A stretch of DNA of 64,000 nt. Source: Amblyornis subalaris. Lineage: Eukaryota; Chordata; Aves; Passeriformes; Ptilonorhynchidae. The notes below the pieces were generated by a model that saw nothing but the letters and a program-made list of their open reading frames with translations, searched no databases and was not told the origin of the DNA. The position numbers and the translations under genes were made by a program. This document shows, one piece after another, positions 39,201-54,200 of this stretch; positions within the stretch are counted from its first letter, which is position 1, and every line of letters starts with the position of its first letter. The stretch spans positions 1,054,001 through 1,118,000 of the forward strand of contig JACAXG010000108.1 of NCBI GenBank assembly GCA_018881555.1, given 5' to 3'.

Positions 39201-42182
39201 AAAGTTGAAATAATCTGATTCCTTATTTATAATTTTAAGAAAAATATTCACTAATAATTCACNTTTAATCTAATCTATGTTATGATATGCTTTAATCTAT
39301 GCACATCACCATAAATTTTTATAAAATGCAGCTCTTTTTCTAAAATCTGCAATACAGTTCCAATTNGCTAAGCATTTTCCCCTTGTGATTATGTTTTACC
39401 TCAGTTTTTTTGTGTAGTATAACTTAGAATACTGAGAATTGTTGTGCAACATTTGATTTTGTTTTGAGATTGCAATTTTGANGAGAATTGAAAACTTCAT
39501 TGCTCAGATGCTCTGAATTTCTATATTTAATAGTCTGCTATAGTTTCCTTCTCNTATGGTTTAGGAAGTTCTCAAGGAAGGAAAAATTTGGTTACCGTAA
39601 CACATTTATCACTTTCTTGAAAGCGAAGCTTCGTGACTTCTCGTATTCTCTGTGTAAAAATGGCACAAAGACCCTCTGCTGAGTAAAGAGCCAGTGTAGG
39701 GGAATAGGCAGGAGAAAGGCTGCCAGGGCTGGTACACACCACATCCATGGAAAGCCCATTTCAGTGCAGCCTATTCCGCAAAACGCCTTAAAGACACACT
39801 GAGCATCCAACACGGAAGCAGTTCTTGAGTGCCTTCCCAAATCACAGCCTCAAAATGTCTATGAAGCTACAGATCTCTTCTTGGATGTTTTCAGACGACA
39901 GCTGGTGTCGAGGTAGCCTTGGGCCGCTACAAGAGAAAGCCAGGGACTCCGATGCCAGTCCTAACACATACGGATCTGACCTGCACCAGCTGAACCAACG
40001 TATCCCAGTGCTTTAAGCTCTTGCCCAGAACACACTTTCACGTGAGGAGCTGCTCTGTCTCAAACTTAACAGGGCCGCGTTTTGGATGGGCAGTGCAAAG
40101 CTGGCGGCTAAATTTCATGTAGGTCTAAATGTCTTGGCTTGATTTTCAGGGCAAATCTGAGTTGAAAAACCAGAATGAAGAAACAATCAATACTGAACTA
40201 TTTAAGCATGTATGAAGTTGCAAGGAAATAGATAATCACTAGTCAACTGTCAATATGTTTAACTTTTCATTTTATTTCACAAAAATCCACTTGCTGATGC
40301 AGTATCCAAAAAGTAGACCTGACTTCTAGTTTGAAACACTTCTGAAATGTTAAATGGGAAAAAGAACAACTTTAGAAAGAAAATAGCTCTGGTAGCACAA
40401 TTTACACGTCTACTTTTTCTCTGGGAACCACTTGACCTTTTAAAAACATACTGAAACCCACTATGTTGAAATTAAATAAGGCTATTATCATCTCTCCAGC
40501 TTTATGAACTCTTGTAGCTTCTCTAACACGAAGCACTAATGCATTATTAAATATAATGTAATATGCTATTTAAATTATTTTTATTTCTAAATGATGGTAC
40601 TGAGAAAGGTGAAGTATTAAATAAGCATCTAATTCTAAGCAGATAATACACTAACAGCTAAAATGGGCAGATNACTTGCTAATAAAATATTAATGCATTC
40701 CAGTTTAATAAGCATATTTCAAGACAAAATTCAGGACTCTGAGCAGGAAGGGCTACATCAGTCCATCAATCTACTGTCCATCATCACCCATGAAAGTACT
40801 GGCATGGACTCAACAGATTAGATGGGAAGAGGAAGCTGCCTCCTGTCCTTGCTTTTATTCATATGTTCACAGATTTGCCACTGCTTCTAAAGTACAACAC
40901 TAAAACTTATAAACAAAGTTTCATGGCTGAGGCTGAAGTGTATTCAATTAGCACTAAAATATGTCCAACTTGCCAGGATGGATTGTTACCACCAATAAAG
41001 TACAAGGCTAAAATGTAATTCTGACAAGGATAGAAGTAACATCCCATTTTGTTTTCGGCACAGAACACCCATGGTGCTCACATCCACGGAGCTATGACAG
41101 ATAAGGGAAGTGTACAGGCACCAGATTATTTTTGACACACTCTTGCAGCATGGCTCATCTCTCCAGCTCAGCTGGAAAAGCTGCACGCAGGCTTACTCCG
41201 TGGAATGCTCTCTAACTGAAGTCAGCTACTGCAAAAATTACATGTAACAAACTGTGAGCTATCAGATGGAATGGATAAGCAAGCAGCTAACTAAGAATCA
41301 TTCCCTACCCATCAGGATTTATGGATGTATACATATATGAAGCTGAGAAAGATAAATGATATATTAGGACTGGAGTAATATTTTCAGTATTCTCTTTCTG
41401 CCCTTTTGCAAGCACATTCTCAGTTTAATGCAATAGGACTAACATGTTTAAGGCACAGTATAGCTGCTGTTTAGCACAGTAATGTTTCTGGATATAGAAA
41501 TTATACCTGGAAACACTTTTTTTTCTACTCTGACTTTAATTCCTGGAAAGTTATTACTACATCTGCATTATGAACACATTGCTACCATAGCATTATTCTT
41601 ATATTGATAATACACTCCTAATAAAGACATAGGCCTAATGTCAACTGCACAGCACAGGATATGACTATTGACCCACTAAATCATGTATTCAGCCATAAAA
41701 CTATTCTTTGGTTAATTGATAACCTGTAATGGGCTCAGAAAGAACTTCCAGGAAACTACCTTCTCCTAACATGATGACACAGCAGAGGTAAATCTCTCGG
41801 CAGTGAATTCCAAGGCTCACTGTTGAAATTCTGTCCTCATTTCTTCCATGAATTTCTTAGTTCTGGTTACAGCTTTCTAGGAACAACTAAAGAGCACTGT
41901 AAGCATCTACTGTTTTCTCCTCCTGAAAGCACTCATACTGTAATCAAGTCACTGCACAGTTTTCTTTCGTACAGTATAAATCACTTCAGATAGTGCCTCT
42001 CTGGGGATCTTATTACATATACATCAATTTGATTTTTTCCATAGAACCACAGACCCCAGGTACAGACTTTGGTACCTGTAACAGAGCTCATTTCAAATTG
42101 CTGTAAAGGGTGGCAAAATTAACGATTCTTAATGTTTTAGCTTTTTGTGCCCACGACATGATTTCTGTAAGCTCCTTTGTCA

Positions 42183-42200
42183 AAGCATCACGTGATGCTT
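42183..42200. promoter_or_regulatory. 18-bp perfect palindrome with central CACGTG E-box
   Basis: AAGCATCACGTGATGCTT equals its own reverse complement. The core TCACGTGA is the preferred site of MITF/TFE and USF-type bHLH-ZIP factors. It lies deep in the 24.7-kb NRXN1 intron. The palindrome is certain; binding is conjecture. Confidence 0.45.
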
Positions 42201-43659
42201 CATGCATTCACACCTGGAATACGTGTCCACAAGTGTCTTCTCGGAATTATACTTCTCCAGGACACTGTTTGCATTGGCATAACCTCCCCTCCTTCATCCT
42301 AGACTCCTACCTTGGTGTTCAGCACTACTGCAATGCTTTCCACAACTTTCTTTGGATCCTCCTGGCTTCCCACCCACTCATGTTCACCCACAGTTTGCCC
42401 TGCCCTCCGTATTATTTACCACTTTTCTTCTCTATATAAGTCACACATCACCAGCAATGACTTTATGCAGACTTCCAGGCCACTTATAAAAGTGTTAGAT
42501 ATTTTTGAGCCAGTAGAGAACCTCAGTGGGTGGGTAGTTTCCAGGNAATGAGTGCCCCTCACTGAGAACCATCAGTTGTATGCAATAATGAGCTTATTAG
42601 CTCAGGCTGACTAATGAAAAATTAACTATATGCACTGCACTTTGGGATTGAAAATGCGATGTGTGGCTGTGATATGCATGCTCCCCGAAGTCACTGCCAC
42701 ACCACACCTGCTCCTCTATGGATTATAATTTGGCTCTTAAAAGGATGGTTTTTACACACAGGATACTTATGAGCACCNGAGAAGTTAAAAAAAGGGGAGG
42801 AAGAACCCTGAAACTTAGCCTGAAACCTTCCTGTCCAAGTCATGTGTACCATATCCTACTGCAGCTTTCTGGAACTGATAGTGCAGCCATAGCTGAGTTG
42901 GTATTTTGGTTCAGACAAAAATTCACTTGAATTTGCACGAGAGAAACTATGGGACTAGGACCCTAAAGTGAGATGCTCAAGAATTCTTTGGCTGAAAATT
43001 GCTGTGAGGCAATTGCCTTGCTCTGAAAATGAGAGAATGCTTTCAAGGTTTAGCCCTATGCCCAGCTACAGTTATATTTTTAGCACCATTTGTTCTTTTG
43101 AAAAGGGCATATTCACTCTTCTATCCCTATTGTGCAACNGTAATTGTAAAATTTTAAACCTGTCCTCTATTAATGCCCATCAGTTCTGTAAAACAGGAAA
43201 ATCAAAATTGTCTTTATATATACACTTAACCCTGACAATATTGTGTTTCATTCATTTTTTAATGTGCACTAAACCCGATGCTGCACCAGAAAAGCCATTT
43301 AGCTCCTTAGAAACAGTTCACTGAGGAAAATAAACCATTCACATCTCAATTAAACCAATTTGTAAAAGCATAATTTCACTGCCTTTAATTCAGTTAATTT
43401 CTGCGCAGAAGGGGTTGAAATCAGGATGCCCTTTACAATGTTTCATGCTTCTGATACACTGAGGGATATTCTATTTCAGCTTCAAATTTATTTGAAATGG
43501 TGTATACTGCATAACATGACCCTTGTGAAGCTCGTAAGGGTTCTAGGTTATATAAATCATACAAGGTTTTCTTTTTTGACAGGTAGGATAGACTGAAAAA
43601 GAAAAAAAAAAAAGATCCTCTGGCTTAGCTATACTGTGCTGGGGTCAAGGTAGCTCTTT

Positions 43660-43681
43660 GAACACTCCTGGAACACTCCTG
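43660..43681. repeat. Tandem duplication, 11 bp x 2
   Basis: GAACACTCCTG repeated exactly twice, followed by a third partial start (GAAC). Confidence 0.85.
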
Positions 43682-45717
43682 GAACTTAATTTTATATGCA
43701 TGATATAATACAACAGTCCTGTAGAATTTGTTGCAACCAAGGTGCCATTAATCTCAAATCCAAAGTATTAAAGAAAAAAATATTTTGACAGTGTGGATGC
43801 TGCAAGATGNTTTTTTTAACTAACAGGGCTTATGATTGAAGAAAGCTAATCACACCACAGGCTGAAGAGACGGGTGTACAGCTTCTCCCCTGTGTTCACG
43901 AGGCACNAAGAGGAGAAAGAGAGTCTAAAGAACGTACATACTCATATGTTCCAGACAGCAGTGATTTGTGTCCTTCTGGATACCTGCTTAATGCAGTTCA
44001 GTCTCTGGAAAATATATCTAGGACAGAGCAAGCTGCTGTTTTCCCCGCTGCAGTATGAGTTATAGTGACTATTTCTGAATTAGTTAGTTTAATGGAAGTT
44101 CTTATCCTGAAGACATAAAGTACTATACCGCTGTCACACCTCATGCCACCAGTAAAATATATTGGGGACACATGCACAAATGTGCCCCAAATAAAAAAAT
44201 ACCTCATCTTCCCAGAGCACCTAAAACACAATAGCACTGCAGAGAAATTAATTTTGTTTTCCATATGATAGATTGTCTGGTTGGAAGGCTCAACACCACA
44301 TTGATTTGTTCTGTCCTGAGAAAGGCTCCCATTTCAGACTGACTCCAGGCTTGCCCCAGAAGATAATGGAAACAAAGTGCGCGGCAGAAGGAGCACACAG
44401 CATTGTACCTCTGCTCTTGCATGCTCAACCAGCCACTGGGAGCTTCAGTAGGAGCCTTACAGCAAATACTTTGTGCTCATCTAGTGAGGCATCTCAGGAA
44501 AGNGGCACTGTCACAAGCACACCAGCTCAGGTGTTACACAAAAGTCAATTTACTGAGGTGAGCGAATTACTGGTTTGGCTCAGCGTTATATAAAGTCCTG
44601 CGGAATGAGATAGTTGGGAACCCAGCGGAGGCTGAAAGGAAAGAGAAACAGAGGAATCTNGTGTTCAAATCCTGGCACGGACAACACGGTCCTGCCACTG
44701 GGAAAGGGAACGAGGACAAGTTTCTTTTAAGTCACTGATCCTATCAGAGATACCACCATTACATTGTTAAGGAAAAGAAGCAGCTAAAATTCCTTGGGAA
44801 AGAATTTGAGCAAATTGTTCTCTCCTTAACCAACAACATGTTAATCCTCTGTTTCTAACTTACCCCACTAGATTGGATAAGTGTGATACTGCACGTTACA
44901 CAGAAAACCTGTGTAATATGTCAAGACAAATACAAGTTTCTAAAAGAATCTCCAAATCCTGGCAATATTTCATCTTTTGTGATCTGAGTTTTGGGAATTG
45001 TTAATAGATAATGGCCTTCCTAAAGAGGTGAAAGGGACTCGCTGTGACAGATTTGCCATGCCCCATTCTTAGATCTCTTTCCATTCCCACTTCCTTCCTC
45101 TAACTTGAATCCCTAGAGCTTGTTGTCTTCAGAAATTCCATTTCCATATCACCCTGTGCCTAATTATGGTAAGCAGATATAGGCCCATCCTCTGCCACAA
45201 GACACAAAAAGTGCAGATCTCTGTTTCTTTCAGGATTTTAGAAGTGTTTTTCTGAATCACTGCTCATTTGACATTTTATTTCTCNTTCCATTGTGCCACC
45301 TTGCCATATTTAACTGAAAGGTGTTATACCTCCCGTGATCAAGTAATGACAACTGTGCCACACATCTTATCAAGATCTGAATTTAATTACAGGATCTAAC
45401 AAGCCTAAGAAGGGATGAGCCTTTGTATTTCACCAGGATATCCAAGATGAAAAATAAAGGGGAAAAAAAAAAAATCTGTCTGCAGAGTTAGAGAAGCATT
45501 ATTATATAGCATTATCTGACAGAAAGACCTGATAAGCTGTCAAATTAAAAAGCTGATTTGGGAAATTTTACTGAAACCACTTTTTGAAAAAAGACTTACT
45601 GTAGTGCCTTGTTTGGGTATCGCCTAGGCTCTTTATTTAAAGACAGCAGCAGGATAGAACCATTTCATAATCTCTCAAAGGACAGCAGTGCTTTTTTTAA
45701 AAAAANTAATTCCTTGA

Positions 45718-45751
45718 CTTTGGGTAAGCTGCAACAGAGGCTTACCCAAAG
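45718..45751. repeat. Inverted repeat, 12-bp perfect arms, 10-bp loop
   Basis: CTTTGGGTAAGC is followed after ten bases by GCTTACCCAAAG, its exact reverse complement. Pairing does not extend outward, so the stem is too short for a typical microRNA precursor. Confidence 0.85.
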
Positions 45752-46512
45752 AGAATGAGAAAATACATTTCCATTTTTGTTAACATCAATCTTTCACATC
45801 AACAATAAAATTATATGGAAAGTGAGACTTGGACACATGCTGAAAAATACATTTAATCGTAACCAAAGAGCAGTCAGAGCTGTTATGAATCAGAAAAACA
45901 TGCAAGAAACCAGTAGTGCAATTACAAAGGTAAGGTAGCACACTGGCCTAGTTCCATCCATCACTTAGCTGCTGGTTTGTGTCTCAGTAACTAAGATGAA
46001 TTTTTCATGTATTTTGATTCCTGTTTCTTCCAGGATAATTTCTTCCATCTTTACTCTGGAGAAGTGGCTGAATTGAGTTTCAAATAATTCCTTGTCTTTT
46101 AGCTCTCCATGCCATTATTTTACACACTGGTATAATGCCTTCTTTTATTCATATTACAACTGCACGTAATAACATGAATATAGGTAGATATCAGCTTGCT
46201 AGAATACTCATTGAGGATTTTGTCCAGACAAAACAAACAAAAAATAACACAATTTTATCTTTGCTTTGGCTAAGTATTGAAAACATCATGGAAAAATTAA
46301 TTGTAGGAAACATTTTTTGATTGAGTGATCAGGAGTTGACTTAAATTAATGTAAGGACAACTAAAAATAAGCCTGTAAATCAGATTCTTGATTTAAAAAG
46401 AACAAAATTTGATAAGGTGGAGGAAGTCAGATTGTGCAATCAGTATAAGCGGCTGGATTCAGCCAGGAATNACACTTGGAAATTCTATAAGGTAAAGTAT
46501 TAAAATAATGAG

Positions 46513-46545
46513 ACATATATATATATATACACATATATATATATT
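46513..46545. repeat. (TA)n microsatellite with CACA interruption
   Basis: Two TA blocks separated by ACACA. Confidence 0.9.
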
Positions 46546-49500
46546 TGAACTTGCACCTGCAAGGTTAAAATATAGCAGGGGAGACCTACTAGACTGAACA
46601 ACTACACCATCACAGTCTNTATTGCAGGAGGTTAAAACCCCAGACTTGCTCAGTAAAGGAAGCAGTGCCTTTCAGAATTAGGAAGATAAATAAATACTCA
46701 AGTAAACTTGCCATAACTTAAGCCCGAAGGACCTTCCAAAGAAAGTAAAATAAATTCAAACGCCAGAGATTCTTAAGTGCTATAAACAAAAAAGAGATCA
46801 TAGAGTCAAGGAGAATTACTTTGTAGTAAGGTTGATGATGATCCAAGGGAGCAGACTGAATTGACTGACAGGAATGTGTCTATGAAAATGCAGATCTCTG
46901 CAGCTCAGAAGATAGCAATGCACATATTCTTAATGAACTTGAGGGGTCAGAAAGTGAGGAGGATGATCTCTATCCCAGAACTTAAAAATAAGAAGCCAGG
47001 ATTTTTTAAATACAGCTACCCAGTGGGGCATGTTACTTCTTGTAGCAGAAAACAGCTAATGTAACAGCTTTACATGAGTAGAATTAAAAACCCACCCAGT
47101 CGAAGTATTTAGTCAGACCTTAGCCACACATGGTACTTTAGAACAAATTTGAAAAGAAATAATTAAAGAGATGGAAGCAATTGGAAAATGAGATAAAATG
47201 CAACACTTTTCCAAATCACGTTAGACTAGTTTAATAGCTGTATTTGATAAGTTAACTAACTTTCTGGATGAAGGAAATGTAGGATATCTAATTTATCTGG
47301 ATTCATAAAGNGTTTGATATGATATCATGTACAAAATCATGGATTAACTGTGGAAAAAAACAGAGGAGTGTAAAAATTGTATGGTAAAGAATTGAACTAA
47401 AAAAAAACCCAACAACAAGGGATAGCATCGAACAAGGATTTTTTCTCTCCTCCTTCCTCTACCTCATGTAGAGACCACAGCCTGATATCCTGCTTCTGTA
47501 GCTACTGACAGGCTTCTGAATACAAGAGCTGCTTGTTTTACGCCACACTCAAGGCTCCCATCTTCCCAGGATGCATCTCCTTCCTGGAACTAGCATTGGA
47601 CATGTCTTCTCCTTACAACTCCCACTTCATTAAGTGCCTTCTTTAGCTTCTCGGTGAATCATTCACACAGATGATAAACGATATTGCCTATATCTGAAAA
47701 CTAAAAATCCTCCAGAAATAGTCAGATCTAACAAAGCTCTCCAAGTATTTTGGAGAGCTGATGCCATCTAGTTGGAGGAGTAGAAGATCTGCACATTCTA
47801 AANTCAAGCAAATGTGATAAACTAAACGCTGAGTTCGACATGGAGTTAACAAGATGAACATCATGGTGAATTCCCAAAGAGCATTAGACTGTGCCATAGG
47901 AGCTATCCCAGAAGCCACTGCAGATGTGTATGTGAGGAAAAACAGGGGTTTTCCCACGGGAAGANTATCACAGTGGAACTCCTGAGAAAGTACCCAAGCT
48001 GAGTTCCATAATCAATCATCTTTTGCATTTTCTTCACTCATCTCAGTATAAAATATCAGCCACACAATGAAACCCGTACATGACATAAAAGTAGATGTGG
48101 TGGAAATGCCAAAGAGGCTGCAGATATCAGTCAAGAGNAACAGAGCCCTGCTGAGTTAAGAGAAGTGACACTAAGGCTTACACTACAAAATGCAGGTCAN
48201 GCACATAAGATATAGGACCCATCACACTTCTTGTGATAAACTGGGATACCTTGAGAGAGAATTCACAAGGAAAGACGTTCAACACATAGCCAGCTGCAGA
48301 ATTATATTGGGCTTTCCAGTTTTGAGGTATGAGAAAGAAAATTAAGATCTTAAAATGCAGAATTAATGCCTGTGTTATTGTCTTCATATGTCTAGTGTTC
48401 TCACTACTGTCCATTTTTAAACAGTTCTTGTTGAAAAACAAATTCAAACCAAAAAATAGCATCAAAGAAAGGCTATTATGATGAGCAGAGAAATGAGAAA
48501 ACTATTCNGTGAAAAGACATTTAAGAATAAAGTGGGATGAACTGGAAAGTGCTTGGACTGAAAGCAAAAGAAAATTTCTTAAGAGCAGGATGTTTCTCCT
48601 AAGTTACCCTCTAAGAGAAACAATTTATGCAAAGGAGCAGACTTGACCCAGTACATTTTAATTTCTAATTTCTTAAGCTCTTCTATCACTAACCTAACTT
48701 TTAAATACACACGGGGATAAAAAAGGAAATGGGAATGGGAAAAAAAGCTATCCAAACCATTAATCCTTTAGAGGGAAAGTGGGCCATTGATTTAAATATA
48801 TTTTCATTAATATTTTCTTTAGCATTCTAAACATTCTCAGAACTTGTTTTTTGACTGATATGAAAATAATCCATGAGCAGTCTACAGCATTAAGTCTTTG
48901 TCTTGAGCCAGTGCAATCAATTAAAAATATTTTCTATAAAAATTAAAATGATCTCAACCCTGTGCATTATCTTTCACAGATCAACTTTGNTTTTATGGTT
49001 ACGATGCATACCCAACAGAGTATGTTGGCTTTTTACTCTGGGATAAGAATGAAAAATGCTTTTCTTGATTAAAATGTTGTTTAAGCTAATGAAGATTTCA
49101 GAAAATCTCTCATTCTANAAAAAAATGTAAATAAATGACACAAAAATAATTTTTGAATTTCAGAAATGTAAAAATTTGAGGATTTTAAATACTTGTATTT
49201 TAAAATACTGTTTTGGATTTTTATACCTTTCATTTTTCCATTTTCTTTTTTCATTGCCTGTCGAAGCATATATTATTATTTTTTTTAATTCTTCATTCAC
49301 TGATCTTTTTCTTCTGTAGTAATCTTGATATAATTTCTAGTACAGCCTGTATGTATGGTTTCTAATTTTACATTAAAAAAATCAATGCTATTCAATATAT
49401 AACAATATATTTAAATTATCATACTTCCATTGAAAAATCAATTTATTTACTCCTTTGATTTTCATTAGGTGGGAATCTGTGCCTTTTTTCCCCCTAAGAC

Positions 49501-51180
49501 AGAGTCTGATCCATCAAAGAGCTCGACCTTTACCACCNGTGTTGGGTAAATTCTCCCTGAATNTTTTCANGTATGGAACTTTATCAAAGTCTCTGTGCAA
49601 ATCAAAAAACCCAGGTATGTGACTCATTCATATTTATGCCCCCTTATCTCCTATCAAACCAGAGTAGGTTTAACTATAACAGGTACCAGCAGACCTTCCC
49701 AGAAGGAGACCTCAGCATAAACAGAACCACAGGGAGATGAGACTCNGTGGACACAAAAAGGCCATAAATAACACTGATGAGTTTTGCTTTCCAAATCAGG
49801 GAGGATGAGGCATAACTCAGTAACAAAATAACTACTGACTTATCTGGTATTTTTCCCATTCTCTTCTTACTNTTTCCATAGATTAAATATTTTAGATCCA
49901 CATCTAAAGCCTGAGTTTATACATAGGGCATAAATTTATACGTAAAGAGTTTGCTTCCAACTCATCTTCTGCATATTCCCAGATGGAGTGCTCCTGAGAA
50001 ATCATTCCGATTTTTCCATACACTGTTGTCCTCAAGGGAAGTAAAATATTATGAGATGTCCTTATTTCATTGGCACAGCAGGAAAATGTCATAGAAACCA
50101 GGAGACATGAGGCAGTCTGTGTTTCACAGCAGCTTAATTGCTGTGAACAGAAATTAAGTATTTTCCATTGCATTTCNGTCCTGGGCAGAAAGGCAGTTTC
50201 TATTTTGTCTTTGGGAGCATTGTCCCTAGTAATGGGAGACCCCTCCAAGTTTTTAAGCTTTGCAGCTTGTCAGATGATGGTGTTCTTCATATCCTCTATG
50301 TCTTAGCATCGGGATTGATCAATGACAGATCTGATTGTAGAGGTCAAAACTCTGACCATAGCAAAGTGAGAGAGAATTAAGATGGATTCTTTTACACAAA
50401 GAATGGACCAAGTGAGGAAAAAGGTACAGGCAATGTGTTGCTGGAGAAATAAACAGCAGTCAGAANCTTATATTATTTACCTGTTAAACAACCTCAAAGT
50501 CCTGTGTCCTAACAGCAGTGGCCAGGGAGGTTTGAAAACTTGCCCTATGGCACATACAAGGCAAGGCAAATACTGAGTGATCATTTACTTGTTAGGTTCC
50601 TACATCACCTTGGCCGTTACCATTTTGCANGAATGTGGTGATAACAGGCTGACTGAATATTAGAATATTCAGACATATTTGTGAAAGTGCTTGNGATCTC
50701 TCCCCACCACCACGCTTACACCTGAAAAACATGTTTGATTCTCTTCAGAAGAGGCTGTAGAGGTTTGAATTTGGAAGCTATTTCTAAACCAAGAGTAAGC
50801 AAGTTAGGCAATTACATGGATTGCTTGGGAAATACTAATCCGTTCCTGAAGAAACAAAAATACAGACACAAATATCTCCTGTTAATTTTATAGTCAATCT
50901 GAACACAGAAAACCAAGACAAATGCATGCCATTTACCCCACATAGGATACATGCAAATAGCTGACTCCTAGCATTTGTCTTTAAGTCANGTGTATCCCAC
51001 AAAAAGATGACAGACCCTTTTTCTATTTTCTAGAATGCAGGCACCAAGAGAAGCATTTAAATGAAATGTTCCCTTCCCCCAGCCCTCGNATGTTCTGCAG
51101 TAACAACTTTTATCCCACGGATCCCAAGAAAGTCCCTAAAGACACCGNGTGTGATCTCAGCTGCTTAATCAAAAACAAAT

Positions 51181-51257
51181 CACCAAAAAAACCCCAAACC
51201 CACAAAAAAAAAAAAAACCAAAAAACAACCAAACCCCAAACAAATAACAAAAAAAGC
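51181..51257. repeat. A/C-only simple sequence
   Basis: About 75 bp made almost entirely of A and C, with a 13-A run and several CCCC blocks. It may be a decayed A-rich tail, but no body of a retroposon is recognisable next to it. Confidence 0.75.
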
Positions 51258-54200
51258 CACCCTGAACCAGAATTATTCTGTATTATACCAAAGCCCTAAG
51301 AGCTGGTGATTGCCATGTTGCAGAGGTACTTGGCATTAAGCATAACNTCAGCCTGCAGTTTGATCTTCTGCCAACACGTGTGGACTCTCACACAGGTTCC
51401 TCTTTGGTGGATATGCTCAATCATAATTTACACTNCCCAATCACACAGATACATCTGTTCCAGTAGTCTGGCAGTGTTTTGGACANGCTCTTTTGTGCAA
51501 ACAATGCGAGTGACACGCTCACGCTGTCAGATCTGGGTCTGTCAGACACATCCCTGACATGTCCTGACCCATGGGGTACATGAGGACATCTGCAACAAAG
51601 TTATGCCTTCCTAAGGGGGAGCAGANATCCAGGGATGACAGGGAGGGCTTTATCTTAGGTATTTGCCTACATCAGAATGTATCTTCCAAGCTGCTGCAGG
51701 GTCCCAGGAGCTGCTGAACACTCCCAGCAGATGGAACAGCTTTGAAATCATACAGCAGTTGCCCAATATCTAACAGGTCATTTTCTATACACAAAAANTC
51801 TGCATCGGTCTGATTTATGACAGAAGTCATGTAAGTTCACACAGGTAAAATGATTCATTGTGCTCTGTGCTTTAAAAGAATCAGCATTGGAGAAACTGCG
51901 TTGTCCACAGAAAGCATAGAATTAATCTCAGAAAAGTGATTCTGAAGTTCTCTCACAACAAATGGTGGCTATTGTGGCTTTAAAATGTCCTCTGGCTTGT
52001 TGGGACATACTTTCTCAGTCTAGTAAAAGGTACACATTTCTCAACTGAGGAACAAAAATCAGAAAATTAAGAAAACTGTNTTTCATGTTAAATAGATACG
52101 GTTATGAGCACTGCTATGAGAGAAAATCGGATTTTTTTCTTCTCCCCATTTGATATTATCTGAAACAGATTTTCTTTCAGGTAAGGAAGAAAAGGTTGTT
52201 TCAATTGAAACAAAAGGCTTTGTTCTCAGATTTTCTAAGACCCCTATAAACACTGGGCAATCTTTACATGAAAAGTCAGAACATTTTATTTAGAAAATAC
52301 TGGAATTAGTATTTTGACATTACTAAAACCAATTTCCTTTTTTTTTTTTTTATTTTTGACCATAATTGTTAGTTCTGTTTGACACAAATTAACAAGTTCT
52401 TTGTTTTATGCATCCTTACAAAATGTACACTTCAGTGTAGAATTATTNCCTAACTGAAGTTACAAGAGCAGCCTCTTCACANAAGTAGCTGGGCTTGCTA
52501 TTGTGGGAGCAGTCCCATCTCCACAACAGCAGCCAGGCAGTTGGAAAGGGCAATTAAAAAACTAAGTAGTGAAGCAGACAAGATAAGCCATAAGGAGGAG
52601 AAAGGATCTGCATGGAAATGGGGATAGTCTATTGATTAGGGACTCTGACTGCACAGTCAGCAGCTTTCTCATTCCTGTTTAATATGATCATAAATTAGGC
52701 TGCATCCAGATAAGTTAATGTGAATTCACTAGTTGAAAAAGAGGTCAGGATGAAGAACTAAAGTTCTTTGGGAAGTTGCAGAGGGATGATGATAATTCAG
52801 CAAAGAGAAGGAACACTGGATTTGGTTAAGNAAGATGGAATATATAAATCAAGTGCAGATAGGGGCATCTTAATCAACTAACAAAAAACTGCAGTGTGCC
52901 ACTCTCAACCACAGGGCCACTCACCAGCCACAAACACAAAGAGAAAAGGGTAAAACAGGACAGACATTTAATAAGGGGCAGAAATTGGAGCGTATATCCT
53001 CATAGCTCTAGCATTTTATTCAGAGAAGTGACAAGAAAGAAATTTCAGAGAAAAAAACTTACTTTGATGGTAGTCTGGAAAAACATACATATGTAAATCT
53101 AAACCTCTGTTTCGGAAAATCATCCAGCCATTTCAGGATACTGAAATGTTCACATTTGTCTAGGACTAAAACACATTTTTCCTGGCTATATTTCAAAAAA
53201 ACGCCATCCACCTTAACTAGGATAATCATCCTCTACCACTGACCCCTACCTCTTTTCCTTTTACAGCTCTCTCATTTCACACCTACTCGGATATAAATTG
53301 AAGGTGCATTGGCCCAGAGCAAACTCAAGTCTAGTGGGATCAAGAATGATGTAACCAGAGAGAGACATTAGATTCTATTCATCTTCCAGGGTCACTTCTG
53401 CATTTTATGCAGTTCTAGGATAACACAAAGCCATCATGGAAGCCCTGTGAAGCATTGCCGTGTGATGCTTTTTCCAAGGTGTCTTCCCTTTGCAAGAACA
53501 CTGAACCCTGGGCGGCTCCTGAGACACAAGTCTGAGTTCACACTCCCCAGAAATGCCTCACAGACTTGTGGCAATCAGAGCCACAGCTCTTTTTCTAAAG
53601 AAGGTCTCTGAGCACCACGAGGGGTGCCCACAGCCCACTGCCAGCAGGCNATACAACACAAGCTGTCACTGGGCCTTGGGTGTCCTTATCTGCAGCAGTT
53701 ACAAGGGGCTGGATGAAGGATACACAGGCAATGAAACTGAAAAATCCTGAGCTTCTGACCAGAAACTTCTCCCAGGAAATCCTCACCCAACGCCAAACGC
53801 GAACAAGCAATGTCTTGTAATCAGACACTCCAACCTGAAGTGAAATTCAGAGAAAAATCTTTCCTCGTAGAGAAAGACCAGATCAGTTGGTATCTTTACA
53901 CAACCAACTGATTTTTTAACCTTATTTTATTTCGGAAAAAAGAAATCCAGCATATTTAAGAATAGCAAATTTACTAATTAAGCTGCTAATCTTGGTTTTA
54001 TTCTTAATTAAAAAACCCAAACCAACAAGTCTGCCAAACCTGATGGAGCAGCATGGAAACAGAAGAGAAAGGTATGCCTAGATGGTCTTGTACCAGGAAG
54101 GGAGAAGAGACAGAAGGTGAAAAGAAGGAGGACAGCAGTCAAAAGCAATGCTATGGCATACAGAAGCCATAAAATATTGCTATGGGAAAGACAAAGAAAA

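Noticed and set aside
42440..42570. Faint resemblance to antisense CR1 reverse-transcriptase text, also near 49530-49670
   Set aside because: Only scattered short matches to the usual CR1 wording; too diverged to support by eye. A repeat-library search would decide.
45718..45751. Possible microRNA hairpin
   Set aside because: The stem stops at 12 bp and does not extend with mismatches, below what a precursor needs.
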